Positions 23,901-35,409 are shown, counted from the stretch's first letter. The stretch is 64,000 nucleotides of DNA from Stratiolaelaps scimitus (GCA_019614645.1 JABWDB010000035.1:2418001-2482000); one strand, 5' to 3'. Program-made: numbers and translations. The notes: generated from the sequence alone by a model not told the origin.

Positions 23901-25290
23901 TAATCATATTCAATAAGAACTTATTGCCTTCGCTTGTCCCTCGCCGGGTCGTCCCGGTGTACTCCGGGGTCTAGCCTAGTTTCCTCTGGTGTCCGCGTTC
24001 AGCCTGTGTACGGCTCGTATGCGGCCATCTTGAAGAGCTGTCGAAAAACCCCAACCGAAAAGTAGGACATCGGGAACGCCATCCGAAGGCGTCACCCTAG
24101 AACCGAACAGACCGGTGGAAAAACCTCTCAGCTTGCGAAAGAATGGAATACTGTCAATACGCACCTGCATACGGGAGCGAGCCGCTGTCGTCTCTCTGTC
24201 ATCACTGATGGTGTTCCGTATACTTTGAGCGCCGGTGCTTTGTCACCTTTCGTAATACTAAAGGTGTTACTTGAGAATGACATTTTAGTCAAGACGGCGA
24301 CAAGCATGGTCGAATTTCGAAAACAACGTCATGCTCATAATGCGTTTTGCCCTGGGCGTTCGCGTGGATCGAGGTCAAGACGAATAGTTATGCTTAGAGG
24401 CGGGAACCACCTCGGTTATTGTTATCTTAAGAGGGTCGTCTGCCAGATAGGCCCTCTGCCACTGTATTAACCCCGACAAAATATGCACGATAACACAATT
24501 AGTACGGAAGAAACTTGCACGACTCGCGGCTGCCTGTGGGCAGGCTCCCATAATGTTTTCAAGCTACGAGCACGACCTTCACCCAGGTGATACAGGAGGT
24601 GTGATCTTCGGTCTTTGTTTTAAGTAATAAAATACCACAAGCCCTCGAGAGACGAAGACCTTTGTTTTTTTTCTGTCAAAGACAAGAAAAAACAAAGTCG
24701 AATAGCTTGGTGTTATGCCAGCTTCGTCGAAGCTGCCCCTCGGCGAGTGCTGATGTCCATTAATAGCAGCCTTCAGAGTGTCATATCTCGTGAGCACAGG
24801 ATTTGTGACACAAACCGAATAGCGATGCTGATTTTGGCTAAGGAATGAAAAATCTGTATTAGAGCTATGTTGGTAAAGCTGACAGAGTAAAGCTTAAATC
24901 CACTGGGTGTACACTGGTGACTAATATGTACAAAATTTTTCCTAGTTTTTTAGTAATGTCACGTAATATTCCTTTGCAAATATAACAGTCTTAAATAAAC
25001 GCTAAACATATGTAACTACATGTCAGCATATATCGAAGACAGAAGAGTTGCTAGAGAGGGTGTTAACAGTTGTAATATCCTGCAAGATATTACATCGCGG
25101 GTCGCCCCATTGCTAACGAGGGTATCCTCTTAAAAGCGGTTGCTTACAAGATTTACCTTTATCGTCGGGGAGCCCAATCCATAATTCGCCACTCCTTCGC
25201 TCAAGTTACTCGAAGTCAACCCTGCCCATTGGCCCATCCTGGGGCTGGCCAGTGAGTCGACCGGCGACGAGAGGTGTGAAGGATAGTGTA
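23901..25290. other. Non-coding stretch with an AT-rich hairpin
   Basis: I recognise no gene. The inverted repeat at 24657-24699 is listed separately; the rest is ordinary mixed-composition DNA. Confidence 0.4.
24657..24699. repeat. Imperfect inverted repeat (poly-T/poly-A hairpin)
   Basis: The left arm GACCTTTGTTTTTTTTCTGTC and the right arm GACAAGAAAAAACAAAGTC are complementary apart from small length differences. They are separated by only three bases, so a compact stem-loop can form in either strand. Confidence 0.75.
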
Positions 25291-25293
25291 ATA

Positions 25294-25349
25294 TTTCAGT
25301 GTGAAGAATAATATTATTCGAGGGCCTAATATTATTCTTCATACTGAAG
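25294..25349. repeat. Near-perfect 22-bp inverted repeat with 10-nt loop
   Basis: The left arm (25295-25316) and right arm (25327-25348) are complementary over 22 bases. The single difference would still pair as G-U in one transcript sense, and one further wobble pair is possible at the base. The spacer is TTCGAGGGCC. The stem is as long as a microRNA duplex, but no extended lower stem is seen. It could be a small hairpin RNA, a cruciform, or the fused ends of a miniature element. Confidence 0.7.
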
Positions 25350-25520
25350 ATCAACTCCAACGAAAACTACGACTCTGCGTAATATCATATTATAGATGCC
25401 GCAATTGTACAGGCAGTCGTTTGCAAGCCATTGCCGCTCGCTGTATAACTCCGTCTGAACCATTCGTCATTACCACAGCGCTAGCAAATGCAGTTGTGCA
25501 CGAAGGTTTGGCTTAATGGA

Positions 25521-25545
25521 TATAATAATAATAATAATAATAGTA
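25521..25545. repeat. (ATA)n microsatellite
   Basis: This is an ATA trinucleotide run of about eight units ending in TAGTAAT. Confidence 0.9.
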
Positions 25546-27733
25546 ATCGGAAGGTTGCCTACGAGACCCGGGGCGAAGGGCAAGAGCTGTACACGTACTC
25601 TCGCAGACAAAGGCTATCTGGCTAATGTCATGAGAAGAATAGGCATTGGGCTGGCAACGAACGACATAGACTCCATGGAGAGTCCGCGATCCGAGCGTGG
25701 ATTTCTGCTTGAACTGCTCATGCACACCAGCGTGGTCATGTTCGTTACGCCAATCCGCGCAACCGTCTGATATTAGCCATCTCTCCCGCACTGCTGTTGT
25801 GCCCGTTGTGCGATTAACAATATTTGGCTTGCTCGAGGAAACAATGGGATAGGCACTCGCGGGCAGCAGTCACCCCAGGCTGCACAGCACTCAGGCGAAT
25901 GTCGAGGGTTCGGAACAAGGCCCACAGATCGAGCAAAGCTCGTCACAATGGCGGGATCCCCTATGCCTATAGAGGCCCGCAAGGCGCACCGGGGTGGTTT
26001 ATTCTATTGCTCCGGATGACAGACAGGCAGGCAAGGGAACTTTGGCTGGCAGTGCTACGTACCCTTGCGGTGAGCGTCTTTGTCAACGATCCCGCATCCC
26101 GCCAGTTCGCTACGACCGTTCCCCACACAGATCAGCATCTTTCTCACCCGCCTGCCACCGGCGTATGCCTCATGGTTCCGCTTCAGCCTACGATGGCAAT
26201 TGTGGCTGCTGTCCTTTGCGGGCTCGCGGTGGCCGCACTAGTAATGCACTATTGAGTATGCTATGCAGGCTTCATCATGAACACCGACATACATAAACTA
26301 TAGGACGGAATTTTAAGACGACATAAATATTGTTGATCTTCGACGCTTCCCGCCCGCTTCGAAGTATTCCAGCTGGATATGGAAATGTCGTCCCCGAACT
26401 GACCGTCAACTGGATGTCGAACCACAAACACCCCTCATGTATGACGCTCCAAAGGTAAATATTTGCATTATATATTATCTAGCTATCTATCTTTCGATCC
26501 ATCCATACCTGGTATATTGAGATGGACGTCTATGGCGGTATTAGTACTAGTAGGAGTAGCGCTACATGGTAAATATTATCGGAATATTTCAACCTAGATC
26601 TTATTGCTTGGGGCCCCTTCTTGCAATCCTGACGGCTATTGCCAAATGTCAATGAGCAGTCATCCCAGAAGAGTTTTCCGAAGCAGACAAAATTGCACCG
26701 CACAAATGAGCCTCCCGAATCCCTCACCTAGGGAACGTATTGTCGCGCTGATTCGTTCAGTGACTCAATTCGCAATTCGGTCAGCATTGCCCCGACGCCG
26801 TCATAATCAATATACACGCTGTGGTCATAGTAAACTATCTCTAGCGATCGTTCATATGACGGAAAAACGACAACGATGCCCAGGTGGAACGTTCCACCTG
26901 GCCACCGAAGTTGACGAAGGAGCGATGCGTTGGATCCCGATCGCCAAAAGCAGGCCGTTTTCCCTAACGGTAGAGAGAGAGAGAGCCACCTATGCGCTAT
27001 GTGGGCCTTAGGTCGAAACCTACTTGTCCCATTGAATCCACCTTTCCCTACCTTCCTCTACCGTACGGCTGTCACTGTAGGCACTTGAAATCCTTCGTCT
27101 GGGAACTCCTCTTGGGTTGTCGGGGTCTGCCGATGAGGTGAGACCCGACGAAGGCACTAAGGAGGCCATGCAATTCGGGAGCTATGATTAGTCCTCACAG
27201 CAGTACACAACGACCCGCATCGAGTGTTTGGCAGTGTGCAGCATAAGGCAGCTACCACAGCTCGAAACGAAATGCTCCCCTAGGCTCTAGGTAAACAGAA
27301 CACTAGCTGCAGGCGCTATCGGCTCCTCCTTCATCTACGTTAACCGGTCAGTAGTATACCATTATGAATGAAGAGGCCGGGGACGCCTAACCATAACGCC
27401 CGCTCGAACACCACCGGGAGGAGGTAGTCTGTAGACGCGGTTGTGCCCAGAATGCGTGCAGCTGCATAATAAATAACGCACGAAAATAAGCTGAGTCATG
27501 TTGTTGCAGGAATAACAAATGTGTCTTTGGCGATGTGCGAAAGTTCATCGATATAGACATATGTATTTGAAGGGGATATAAGTATCGATATTCAGCACAT
27601 TCAACTCCGAAGTGAGTGTGTTGATATCTTTTGCCTATGTTTTGTTTGATATCCTTTTGAGTTGGCGATTTCCGTTGTGTTTCGTTATTAGCGCGGCCTT
27701 CTCTGACATTTGTCTCCTGTTCGATATCTACCG
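25546..27733. other. Non-coding stretch containing one perfect palindrome
   Basis: Open frames of up to 143 codons are present, for example at 25.8-26.3 and 26.6-27.0 kb. They overlap antisense frames and show no motif. The palindrome at 26880-26901 is listed separately. I call no gene. Confidence 0.4.
26880..26901. promoter_or_regulatory. 22-bp perfect palindrome with two E-boxes and a GAA/TTC core
   Basis: The 22 bases are exactly self-complementary. They consist of C-CAGGTG on the left, CACCTG-G on the right and GAACGTTC between. CAGGTG/CACCTG is the E-box form preferred by Snail/ZEB-type zinc fingers and some bHLH factors. GGAACGTTCC also fits the two-unit nGAAnnTTCn heat-shock element. 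The perfect symmetry is seen directly; binding is inference. Confidence 0.45.
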
Positions 27734-27801
27734 AGCTGACTCTTAGCCAACATTTAACGTCCACGGTACTGCTTTCGGCATTGCTTTATAAGACGGACCC
27801 C
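27734..27801 (+). repeat. Dispersed short repeat, copy 1
   Basis: This copy shares the word series CTGAC, CCAACATTTAACGTCCACGG, TACTGC, GCATTGC and GACGGACCCC, in order and spacing, with copies at 29.3 kb (inverted), 36.65 kb (inverted) and 52.0 kb. I do not recognise the family. Confidence 0.65.
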
Positions 27802-28960
27802 TTTGATAGTAACATCACAATGAGTATAGCGATTACGATTGCATTGCTCTAGCTCGTTGTCGTAAGCAGCCAGTCAATGGGATGCCTTGCGTTTACCGAA
27901 GACTTTATAGAGCCCCTTGCCCAAATACAACCAAGCGAGAAATGACTTCCAACGCTTCACCGCGAGTGCCCTTTATAAGCCTTTCAAAGCTAGATCAAAA
28001 AAGGCGAAACCGAAAATAAATGAATCACATTTGCTTTTGCTACTAATGAGGGAAACGTTAGTTGACATAGAAGACCTTCGGACGATCATGGCCTGAGGGC
28101 GGCTGAGTCAGCCTACAGCCTCCGTGGACGGAAGTGATACATCAAACAAAATAGAACTCCTTTTACGAGTCGTCCACTGATGATACTCGCCTTGCTAGGG
28201 ATACCCCGGTGTAACAAGCTGGTACCAGTGAGCAGCGGAATGCGATACTGTCATCTCCTTTAGGCACTTTGATAGATGACAAGTCGATGCGTGTCCTCAC
28301 GAGACTTCGCGTTAAAATCCGGCTGGTAACTCCGCACACGTGCTGTGGCGGTTGACCAGACGGCCTGTCACACCTGTCATAATCTAACACTTATTTCCTA
28401 CCGTAGGAAAGGACTCTGGTGTGGGATAGAATCATGAACGACACTCGAACGCCCTCTTGCAGCAGTGGCAAAGCCCCTCAACCAGGAATCGCCGTGCCAG
28501 GCGCCAAGCAGCTGAGACCTTGCAAGTACGATAGTTCACATGCTCCAGCAGCCACTGTCGTTGTTGCAGACGCTCGGAGGGGGCGGGTTCCTATCCTGGC
28601 CTAGGTAGTTGCACGATGTATGCGAAGGGCTTGAGAGAGTCAACGGGTATAAACTTTCAGAGACCTATCTTATGCAGCGTCTCTCAGTTGCCCTCTGCGA
28701 GGTGCAACAGGGCTACTCCGTTGCTGTAGTGCAAGCGATGGCAAAGTGAGGTTGCACACACTTCATTTCTACCTTGAAGTGCAGAGAGACTAGAGGGGGG
28801 CATACACAGAACACGGTGCACGCGGTGTGTATAACCGGTTGTTAGCTCATCTGTGTCAACTAGTAAAAAAACGCGAACATTCTAAATAGTGAATTAATCA
28901 CTAAACAATAAAAACACGAATCAAACAAACTCGTCAGAGATAGTGTCACGCAACGACTAA
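27802..28960. other. Non-coding stretch, no gene recognised
   Basis: Only short open frames without motifs are present. An inverted word pair TAGTGA/TCACTA lies near 28.89 kb. The region lies between two inverted copies of the dispersed short repeat, but I see no transposase or other cargo. Confidence 0.4.
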
Positions 28961-28963
28961 ACA

Positions 28964-29095
28964 GTGAAGGTAAAGGTTTATTGGTTTATTAAAGGAGCTG
29001 CAATTTCACAATGCTTAAGCTCTTTTATATGTCATCACGCAGCGGGGCTCGAACCTGCGGCCTCTGGCTTCCGACAGCCAGGGACTGAGACGTCC
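28964..29095 (-). mobile_element. tRNA-derived SINE, copy 1
   Basis: Read on the minus strand, a tRNA-like head has an anticodon-arm stem (CTGGCT/AGCCAG) and a Pol III B box GGTTCGAGCC inside a T-arm. It is followed by a conserved unrelated body ending TTTAATAAACCAATAAAC. The same head and tail recur at 59.1 kb on the plus strand with roughly ten differences and one small indel. A tRNA head plus an AATAAA-bearing tail is SINE architecture. The 5' end is probably truncated, since no good A box is visible. Its false translation reads GLEPAASGF. Confidence 0.72.
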
Positions 29096-29308
29096 AAGTG
29101 TACAAATATAATTCGTCTGTCGCACTGTAGCAATGGATTGCACATAATATTATCGACGCATATTCAACCTTGAGGCTAAAATGTTATGTATACATGTATG
29201 CAATATTGTTTAGCTAGTCATGTGGACTTGTACAACGAGTCTATTCCGGTAACACATGGCGTCTAGTAACTCGGTGAGGTCTAGCTGTTCACTGGCTTCA
29301 TAGTGCTA

Positions 29309-29366
29309 GCAATGCTAAAAGCGGTACCTTGGACGTTAAATGTTGGTCAGTCCGAAACCCTAAGCT
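29309..29366 (-). repeat. Dispersed short repeat, copy 2
   Basis: This inverted copy carries CAACATTTAACGTCCAAGG, then GGTACCGC and AGCATTGC, in the same order as the other copies. It is 1.5 kb from copy 1 in the opposite orientation. Confidence 0.62.
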
Positions 29367-30156
29367 TCATAGTGCACTCAAAAAATTAATGTGGATCTTC
29401 AAAAATGCTTGAGCGATTTTATATAACCTATCACACCACCCCCTCCCTTTGAGCCCATTATGTCCTGAGCTGACCTGAGCCATCTCTCACAGGTAGCGCG
29501 TTCATGTTGATTTCTCTCTCAAGTCGATGCAACTATGCGTATGTCATATAGAGTTTTAAGATTAGGGAGAATTATGCTTCTGCGATCTAGTAACAGCTCG
29601 CTGTGCAGACACGATCACACGAAGTGAAGGACGCCACTCGGACCCCGCCAGCCGTGCCCTGCTCCAGTAAGTGGACACACAAGACACAAGTAAATCAATT
29701 TTGACTTGGTAAATAATTCCGAACAACGCTCTGGTGAAGCGGGCCACGGCAAAAATGGCCCAATGCATTACACCCGAAATCGAGCCACACAGCAATACGA
29801 CGCAGGCTTCGCTATCTCTGGAAGGCTATCGTCGTTTCTACCATTGTCATCGCCAGCAGCAGGAGGAGGTCCGATTAGAAACACGTTCTCGTAGCGACCT
29901 CTCCCTTCGGCTAATACAGCACCTACTGTTGTCTATGAAACAAGCGGTGGTAACAGTCGTAGCCAACTGAAATCGTCTCCAGTTCGCCTAACGCACCGCC
30001 TAAGCCACGCATGACGTGCCTTAAAGGTTTGTTTGTTGTGTCTACAAATGTTATATAGGTAGACGGGGACACGGCCGCAGTAAACACAACAAGAATAGAG
30101 GCGAGTGAACGAGTGGTCTAGCAGGAGAATCAATGGATAAAGGCCCATGTACGCAG

Positions 30157-30158
<2 letters not shown>

Positions 30159-30189
<31 letters not shown>

Positions 30190-30201
30190 TAGATAGATAG
30201 A
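30159..30201. repeat. (TA)n(GATA)n microsatellite
   Basis: About fourteen TA units pass into four GATA units. Confidence 0.93.
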
Positions 30202-30646
30202 TTGAAATTGCGAAAATATGTGCATAAATATATATATTCATTGAAATTGTCATGTGGTGGGCATCGCGGCGTTTGTTTCCAGGCTATGACGTCTGGCTGG
30301 TCGATGAAGGAGTGGTCTTAAGTGTTGCTATATTTAGCCTTGTGCGATTGTTTTGCGCTATAACTCGTGGCTGAGAATATGTTTCTGATACAGTCCGCTA
30401 AGTCACGCAAGAAGCTACGTACAACCTGCAATTGCAAAGGGTAAATGAGATACATAAGTGTGTGTCAGTAGAAAGTCCAACGAGGTCGCAAATGCTCCAC
30501 CATGTATCATTGGTATAAGAGTGGTTTATGTCGTAGAGATAACCTATCTTATGAAATGCACAAACATGCTCTTAGGCAACCTGTCATCTTAACGACCTTC
30601 TCGAACAATATGATACAACAGACAAGGGCAACTTACATTTATACAA

Positions 30647-30647
<1 letters not shown>

Positions 30648-30720
<73 letters not shown>
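30648..30720. repeat. Long (TA)n array
   Basis: About 70 bases of TA carry single GT and CA interruptions spaced so that the two halves are near mirror images. It is the longest AT dinucleotide array seen in the window. Confidence 0.94.
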
Positions 30721-31243
30721 CAATCGATACGAGCAATCGAATAGATGTTTCGAGTTTCGAGTTTTATGGACAACCTCTAAAAAACGCTGATCAAACGCTA
30801 TCGTCTGATATCCTTAGTCGAGATTCAGCGTAGGACAATGACCGAGAAGGCGGATCTCACTATGAGACTAACGATGGAAGCAGGACAGGCGCCGTGCCAC
30901 CATATTGGTGATTCTATATTTCATCCTCTGCACCGCGTGCTAACTGCTATTAAACGATTGTACATGGTGAGTGAACAGGGAGAGTTCAAGATTCTCCCGT
31001 CATGTTGCGCCGAAGCAAAAACTGAAGTTTTTGCCGTTTCAAAGCGAACACTGGTGACGTTCCGTAGAGTAAACAACAAACTGATGAAGACAACAACGAA
31101 GTGCGCTGGACAGACGTGACGGAGTATTTTCTGTATAATTTTATAACACCACAGATATGGCCGTTCGACTGACGACAATAGCATAGCATGGCTGCGTGTA
31201 TATTGCATTCAAAATGGTTGGAATGGACCGATGTATATATGTT

Positions 31244-31266
31244 GTATATATATATATATATATATA
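31244..31266. repeat. (TA)n microsatellite
   Basis: This is an uninterrupted TA array. Confidence 0.92.
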
Positions 31267-31606
31267 GATCATGCGAGTTCGAAGTGGCTGTAGATTAGAG
31301 ATTGCCGGCACTGAATCCAGCTCAGCTAGGGGCACGATGATGCTGCCGTTGCCAACTCACCGCCAGCAGCGACGTGCTTGGAATTACGCGATGCGTATCG
31401 ATGAGTTCGTTCAGCCACAGTGTAGAGATTAGGAACGACAGCATCTAGATATTAGAGGAGTCTCGCTAGAGCCAGAGATAGAGAGCGAAGGAAGAAACTG
31501 CGAGAGTGTACGAGGGTCGTAGAGAAGATTCGCGAAACATCCGGTCACAGCGGAACCATATTTGAATAGACTTGAGGGTTTCGGAGGCGATAAGGCTAAA
31601 ATTTCA

Positions 31607-31632
31607 CATATATATATATATATATATATACA
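31607..31632. repeat. (TA)n microsatellite
   Basis: This is a TA array closed by CAC on the plus strand. Confidence 0.92.
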
Positions 31633-32570
31633 CGTAGGGCTGTATGGGCGTACGTGGTCACTCGTTGACGCTCTATATACGACTTCATACATCATGTTTG
31701 CAAATGACTATGGGTGAGCTTGGGTGATAACGCGCACATCGTTATCACACATTGTACTCAGTTATTATTATCAGTGAGTATCACATAGCGAAATTCAGTA
31801 AGGCCAATAAAATGAGTGCTATTATTGCACATGTGGAAACTATACAATCTCAAGCGACTATAGATCATCTATGCCGCGTGCATTTCGACTCTTCGGGAAC
31901 ATCAACGAGCAGCAGTGAAATCAGACATATTCTGAGATCAGGCACGAAAGACGGCGGATAACAAGAGGCGAGAAGAGCGGTCACTCATCGGAGGGAATCA
32001 GAAATTGTCATCGAACAGGTGACTGTCGACTCATTTCGCACAATTCATTAAGTTACATTACCAACGTCTCGCATCTATCATGACGATCCGTACTGTTCCA
32101 ATCGGGCAGTAAGTACCACGTCCAGTAACGAATGTAATGGGTGGAGGTGCCCAATAATACTGTTATAGCGCCGTATCTAATACGGAGATGAGTAACAGAT
32201 AAATAATCAGCGGGATTAATAAAGGCAGCTAACTCAGTTGGCCGGCATCAATCTGTGCTGACCTGAGGCAGACCTCGGACGCGGGTAAAACCTTCTACTT
32301 AGCCCTCTTTAGTTTGTTCTCTCCACAGACACACACAAGCAGCCGCAGCAGCAGCAGCGACGTGGCATGCGCGCAAAATTGTCTAAGCGGCAAATGGTGG
32401 ACCAGCCCCGATCCCCTGCCCTATGGGGCAATTGTGTGTATATCAGAGTACGTTCACTTGAGCTGTTTCCAGCTCAACGCCATACGTGCATAGCGTGTAC
32501 ACAAAGCTGTACAGAACCCCGATTGCCTGACTGACTAGACTGCTGCGGCGTTTCTGAGTGACAGCTGCTC

Positions 32571-32590
32571 CGGCGGCGGCGGCGGCGGCC
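32571..32590. repeat. (CGG)n tract
   Basis: About six CGG units are followed by GCAGCAGCCG, so a GC-rich stem can form. Confidence 0.9.
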
Positions 32591-33228
32591 GCAGCAGCCG
32601 TAGCAGAAACAGCAGCCGCACCACCAGCACCACCACATGCACAAACGTGACATCAGTGCTCCCCAAGAGTCGACCAGATTTCGGCAGCACGTGCGAGGGA
32701 TGTGTCGTTGCCGGCGAACTGGTTTCGACACCGTTCAGCGAACAATGAGAGAGAGACAGAGAAAGAGAGGTTTCTGCGCAGTGTGTTCATGGATTACCAC
32801 GGACATTGCATCGCCACAGTCGCTAGCCGTACAGTGTGTATGTATTATATGAGATACAAGTGTACACGGCTTTGGGCTTCGGACCCTGTGTGGACCAAAG
32901 TAGGCTAGCGAATGGGGGATTGATAGTTACGTGGGTTATGTGTCCCTACGTAAGCGTTCAGCTCTGCAAAAGGCCAGTAACGGAGGCAACGGGGCCTGGC
33001 GTGCAGATGATAACTCATCGCTAGTGCGCGCGTGTGCCCTGACTAATATAAATTAACTCGTTCATTGAATAACTAGCTGAAATAACTCCATTAATATAAT
33101 ATTTAGTTCATAGCTCGCCCATGCGCATAGCTCTCTGCCGCAGAGCGCCACTCCCGGCGCTACTCTTTATCCACCACTTGATGGCGCTACAGTGAAATGT
33201 GACGTCTACGGATGTCGCAATCTAATGA

Positions 33229-33244
33229 CCCCCCCCCCCCCCCC
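33229..33244. repeat. Poly-C run
   Basis: Sixteen consecutive C residues are prone to length variation and sequencing error. Confidence 0.95.
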
Positions 33245-33656
33245 AGCTGTGTCGCACTGTTTACACAAGCGAGTAGTAATTACACCATGCCGGTAGTACA
33301 CAGATGGGGACATCATAGCAACAATAACAACAATGGGGCTTGGTTGAGATTCTAACTGTGCGAGGCATAGGTGAACGCCAACGTTTATGACCTCGACGCA
33401 ACCGCCACGAATGTCACAATGAAATATCGATATGCGATTATACGTGGTAGTCGCTCATGAACGGCATGAGCAAGTGCTATGGACGAGCGGCTCAATTCCA
33501 CAACAATGAGTATCACAAGAAAAGTCACAACCAGATGTCATCAGGAGGAAGGCCGCTGGGGGATCCCTAGCTGCGATAGCGATGTATGCCAGTTGGGAGG
33601 ACAATACCAGGGCGGAAGGCACATGAACAACGGATGTGGTTTCAGTCCGTTACAGA

Positions 33657-33674
33657 TTATATATATATATATAT
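33657..33674. repeat. (TA)n microsatellite
   Basis: This is a short TA array. Confidence 0.9.
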
Positions 33675-34310
33675 GGTGGCACTGAGTATGGCTATTTTCT
33701 CTGCGCAACAGCTGAGTCGAAATAAATAGCTTGCGAAGCGAAAAAGGGTTAGAGAGAGTGCGGGATTGTGAATTTGTTTCAACTATCGTTACTTTTGTTA
33801 ATAGGACTGCCGCTGCCTTCGACGCCACCCTGGTGGGGATGATAATGGTGGTGGCGGTGATGACGGCGGTGGCAGTCTATCCGCAGAACAAGAAAGTGCG
33901 TTCCTCTCGACAAGTTACTTAAAGAATTGTCCACTGGGCTGGCTCAAAGTAAATACAAGTTATCAACTGTCTTCAGCACGCTTTGTTCCTTAAACACACC
34001 TGGCGTCGTTGGATGGCTCGTCAAATATCAATCGAAATATTTCACTCCCATTCGATCGCAGGTGTACCAGTCACCAACGGTCGAGGACGATTCGCGAGCA
34101 GCGCGACCGATATCGTTTGACAAATACACACACACACACATAAGCCTCGGTGCTTCCTTCATTATCGGTCCCGTACCGCCATGGATGATCCTGCTTTGCA
34201 GGAGCACATCTCCTGACGTGTTCCTGCAAACTGTTAGCGTTCGGTCCGTCGTGTCGACCAACCACGGAGTCTTCACTATCCACCGGCTCCGCGGTCCACT
34301 TCCCACTCAG

Positions 34311-34370
34311 CGCTCACCATTGGTGCTCAGAGCTCACCAGTGGTGCTCAGAGCTCACCAGTGGTGCTCAG
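34311..34370. repeat. 20-bp tandem repeat, three units, internally palindromic
   Basis: Units 2 and 3 are identical, AGCTCACCAGTGGTGCTCAG. Unit 1 differs at three positions. Each unit contains CACCA-N-TGGTG, an odd-centred inverted repeat, so the array offers three evenly spaced dyads about two helical turns apart. No repeat family is recognised. Confidence 0.93.
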
Positions 34371-34795
34371 CGCCATCGGCCAGCAGTTCGCCAGCCGAAT
34401 GCCAGCGTTATCTGCTTGCCTGCGCCCGATCAGAGTCACGTCGAGATAAAAACAAACATGAAAAATACTCCGTGGATAGCGAGTGCTACATTGACCGCGC
34501 TGCTATTTCAGTCCTACGTAGCGCCAGTAAAGTAAAGCAATGCAGCGATCATAGCACGCCGGCGTTCGCCTCGGCAGCCGCCGCCGCCGCCGTCGCTCCG
34601 TCGAACGCTCTATCGGCAAAGCGTTCGGTAGGCTTCTGGACACTCTCTAACCGCCCGAGGGTTCATTTGGTCGGTTCAAGCCAGGCCCGTCTCTCGTAAA
34701 AGCTTCGCCGTGGCGGCATGAGAACACGTCGTGTGTTTCGCCACCCGTCCGGGGGTCACCCCACGCCCCTACGGCTACCCTCTTTAATTTCGAGA

Positions 34796-34830
34796 CCCCC
34801 GACCCCCCCGCTACCCCCCGGTTCCTCCCC
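34796..34830 (-). other. G-quadruplex-type motif (minus strand)
   Basis: On the minus strand four G-tracts of 4, 6, 7 and 5 residues are separated by loops of 7, 4 and 2 bases, which satisfies the usual G3+N1-7 pattern. Whether it folds or acts in regulation is unknown. Confidence 0.75.
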
Positions 34831-35015
34831 GCGTCTGAATAACAGTTACTGTCAGCTTCGTAGGCGGCGGCGGCCGGTTGCAGCTGGCGGTTTTCGTTGT
34901 TACTGTTGTGCAGTATAGGCATACGTGGACCCCTGGACGATTAATATCTAACCGTTTAACTGGCAGTATAACACAAGTGCCGTATGAAGAGCGACGGACA
35001 GCAAGAGAGTGTGTG

Positions 35016-35017
<2 letters not shown>

Positions 35018-35048
<31 letters not shown>
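35018..35048. repeat. (GA)n microsatellite
   Basis: A GA run of about fifteen units carries overlapping GAGAG words. Confidence 0.93.
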
Positions 35049-35050
<2 letters not shown>

Positions 35051-35389
35051 AAAAGGCCGTCTTTAGAAAGTATACACCATCATGAATGGGACAACGCGTA
35101 TTTATAGAGTAATAATGTTTATAATAAGCATTCACATTAGAATGGTTTCTTCTCGTCAGCTATACGTAGCTGGGGACTGGCTGATGTTAACGAACAGCCG
35201 ATTTGTAATATCAGCTACAACTGTTACCTTTGTATCGCGTGGATGAAGTTGGGGGAATAATGACATACTTATTATCATTGTTGACTCTGTCAAGTTTGTA
35301 GCTCTGTACAAAATAGCAGGTATATGAGTATTATTATAGCTTGAAGTGGTATTACTAGTAGAGATGTAGTACAACACTATAATCTATCC

Positions 35390-35409
35390 TATATATATAT
35401 ATATATATA
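35390..35409. repeat. (TA)n microsatellite
   Basis: This is a short TA array. Confidence 0.9.

Larger units (their letters stand above)
29367..31750. other. AT-rich non-coding stretch with many (TA)n arrays
   Basis: Four long TA arrays lie within 1.5 kb (30.16, 30.65, 31.24 and 31.61 kb). The open frame at 30838-31119 and its antisense partner show no recognisable motif. I call no gene. Confidence 0.45.
31751..34310. other. Non-coding stretch with GGC, poly-C and TA tracts
   Basis: I see no supported gene. A frame at 33.73-33.92 kb reads as a hydrophobic segment preceded by a TTTTGTTAATAG acceptor-like word, but the hydrophobic part is a GGT-type repeat and I do not call it. Confidence 0.4.

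Noticed and set aside
28964..29173. 69-codon frame reading GLEPAASGF
   Set aside because: This is the antisense translation of the tRNA-derived SINE, a common artefact, not a protein.
33731..33922. Hydrophobic frame after an acceptor-like word
   Set aside because: The hydrophobic part is a GGT/GTG repeat read as Val/Met/Ala, and no donor or partner exon is seen.
33927..34535. 202-codon plus frame
   Set aside because: It lacks an ATG at its start, spans the 20-bp tandem repeat and shows no family motif.
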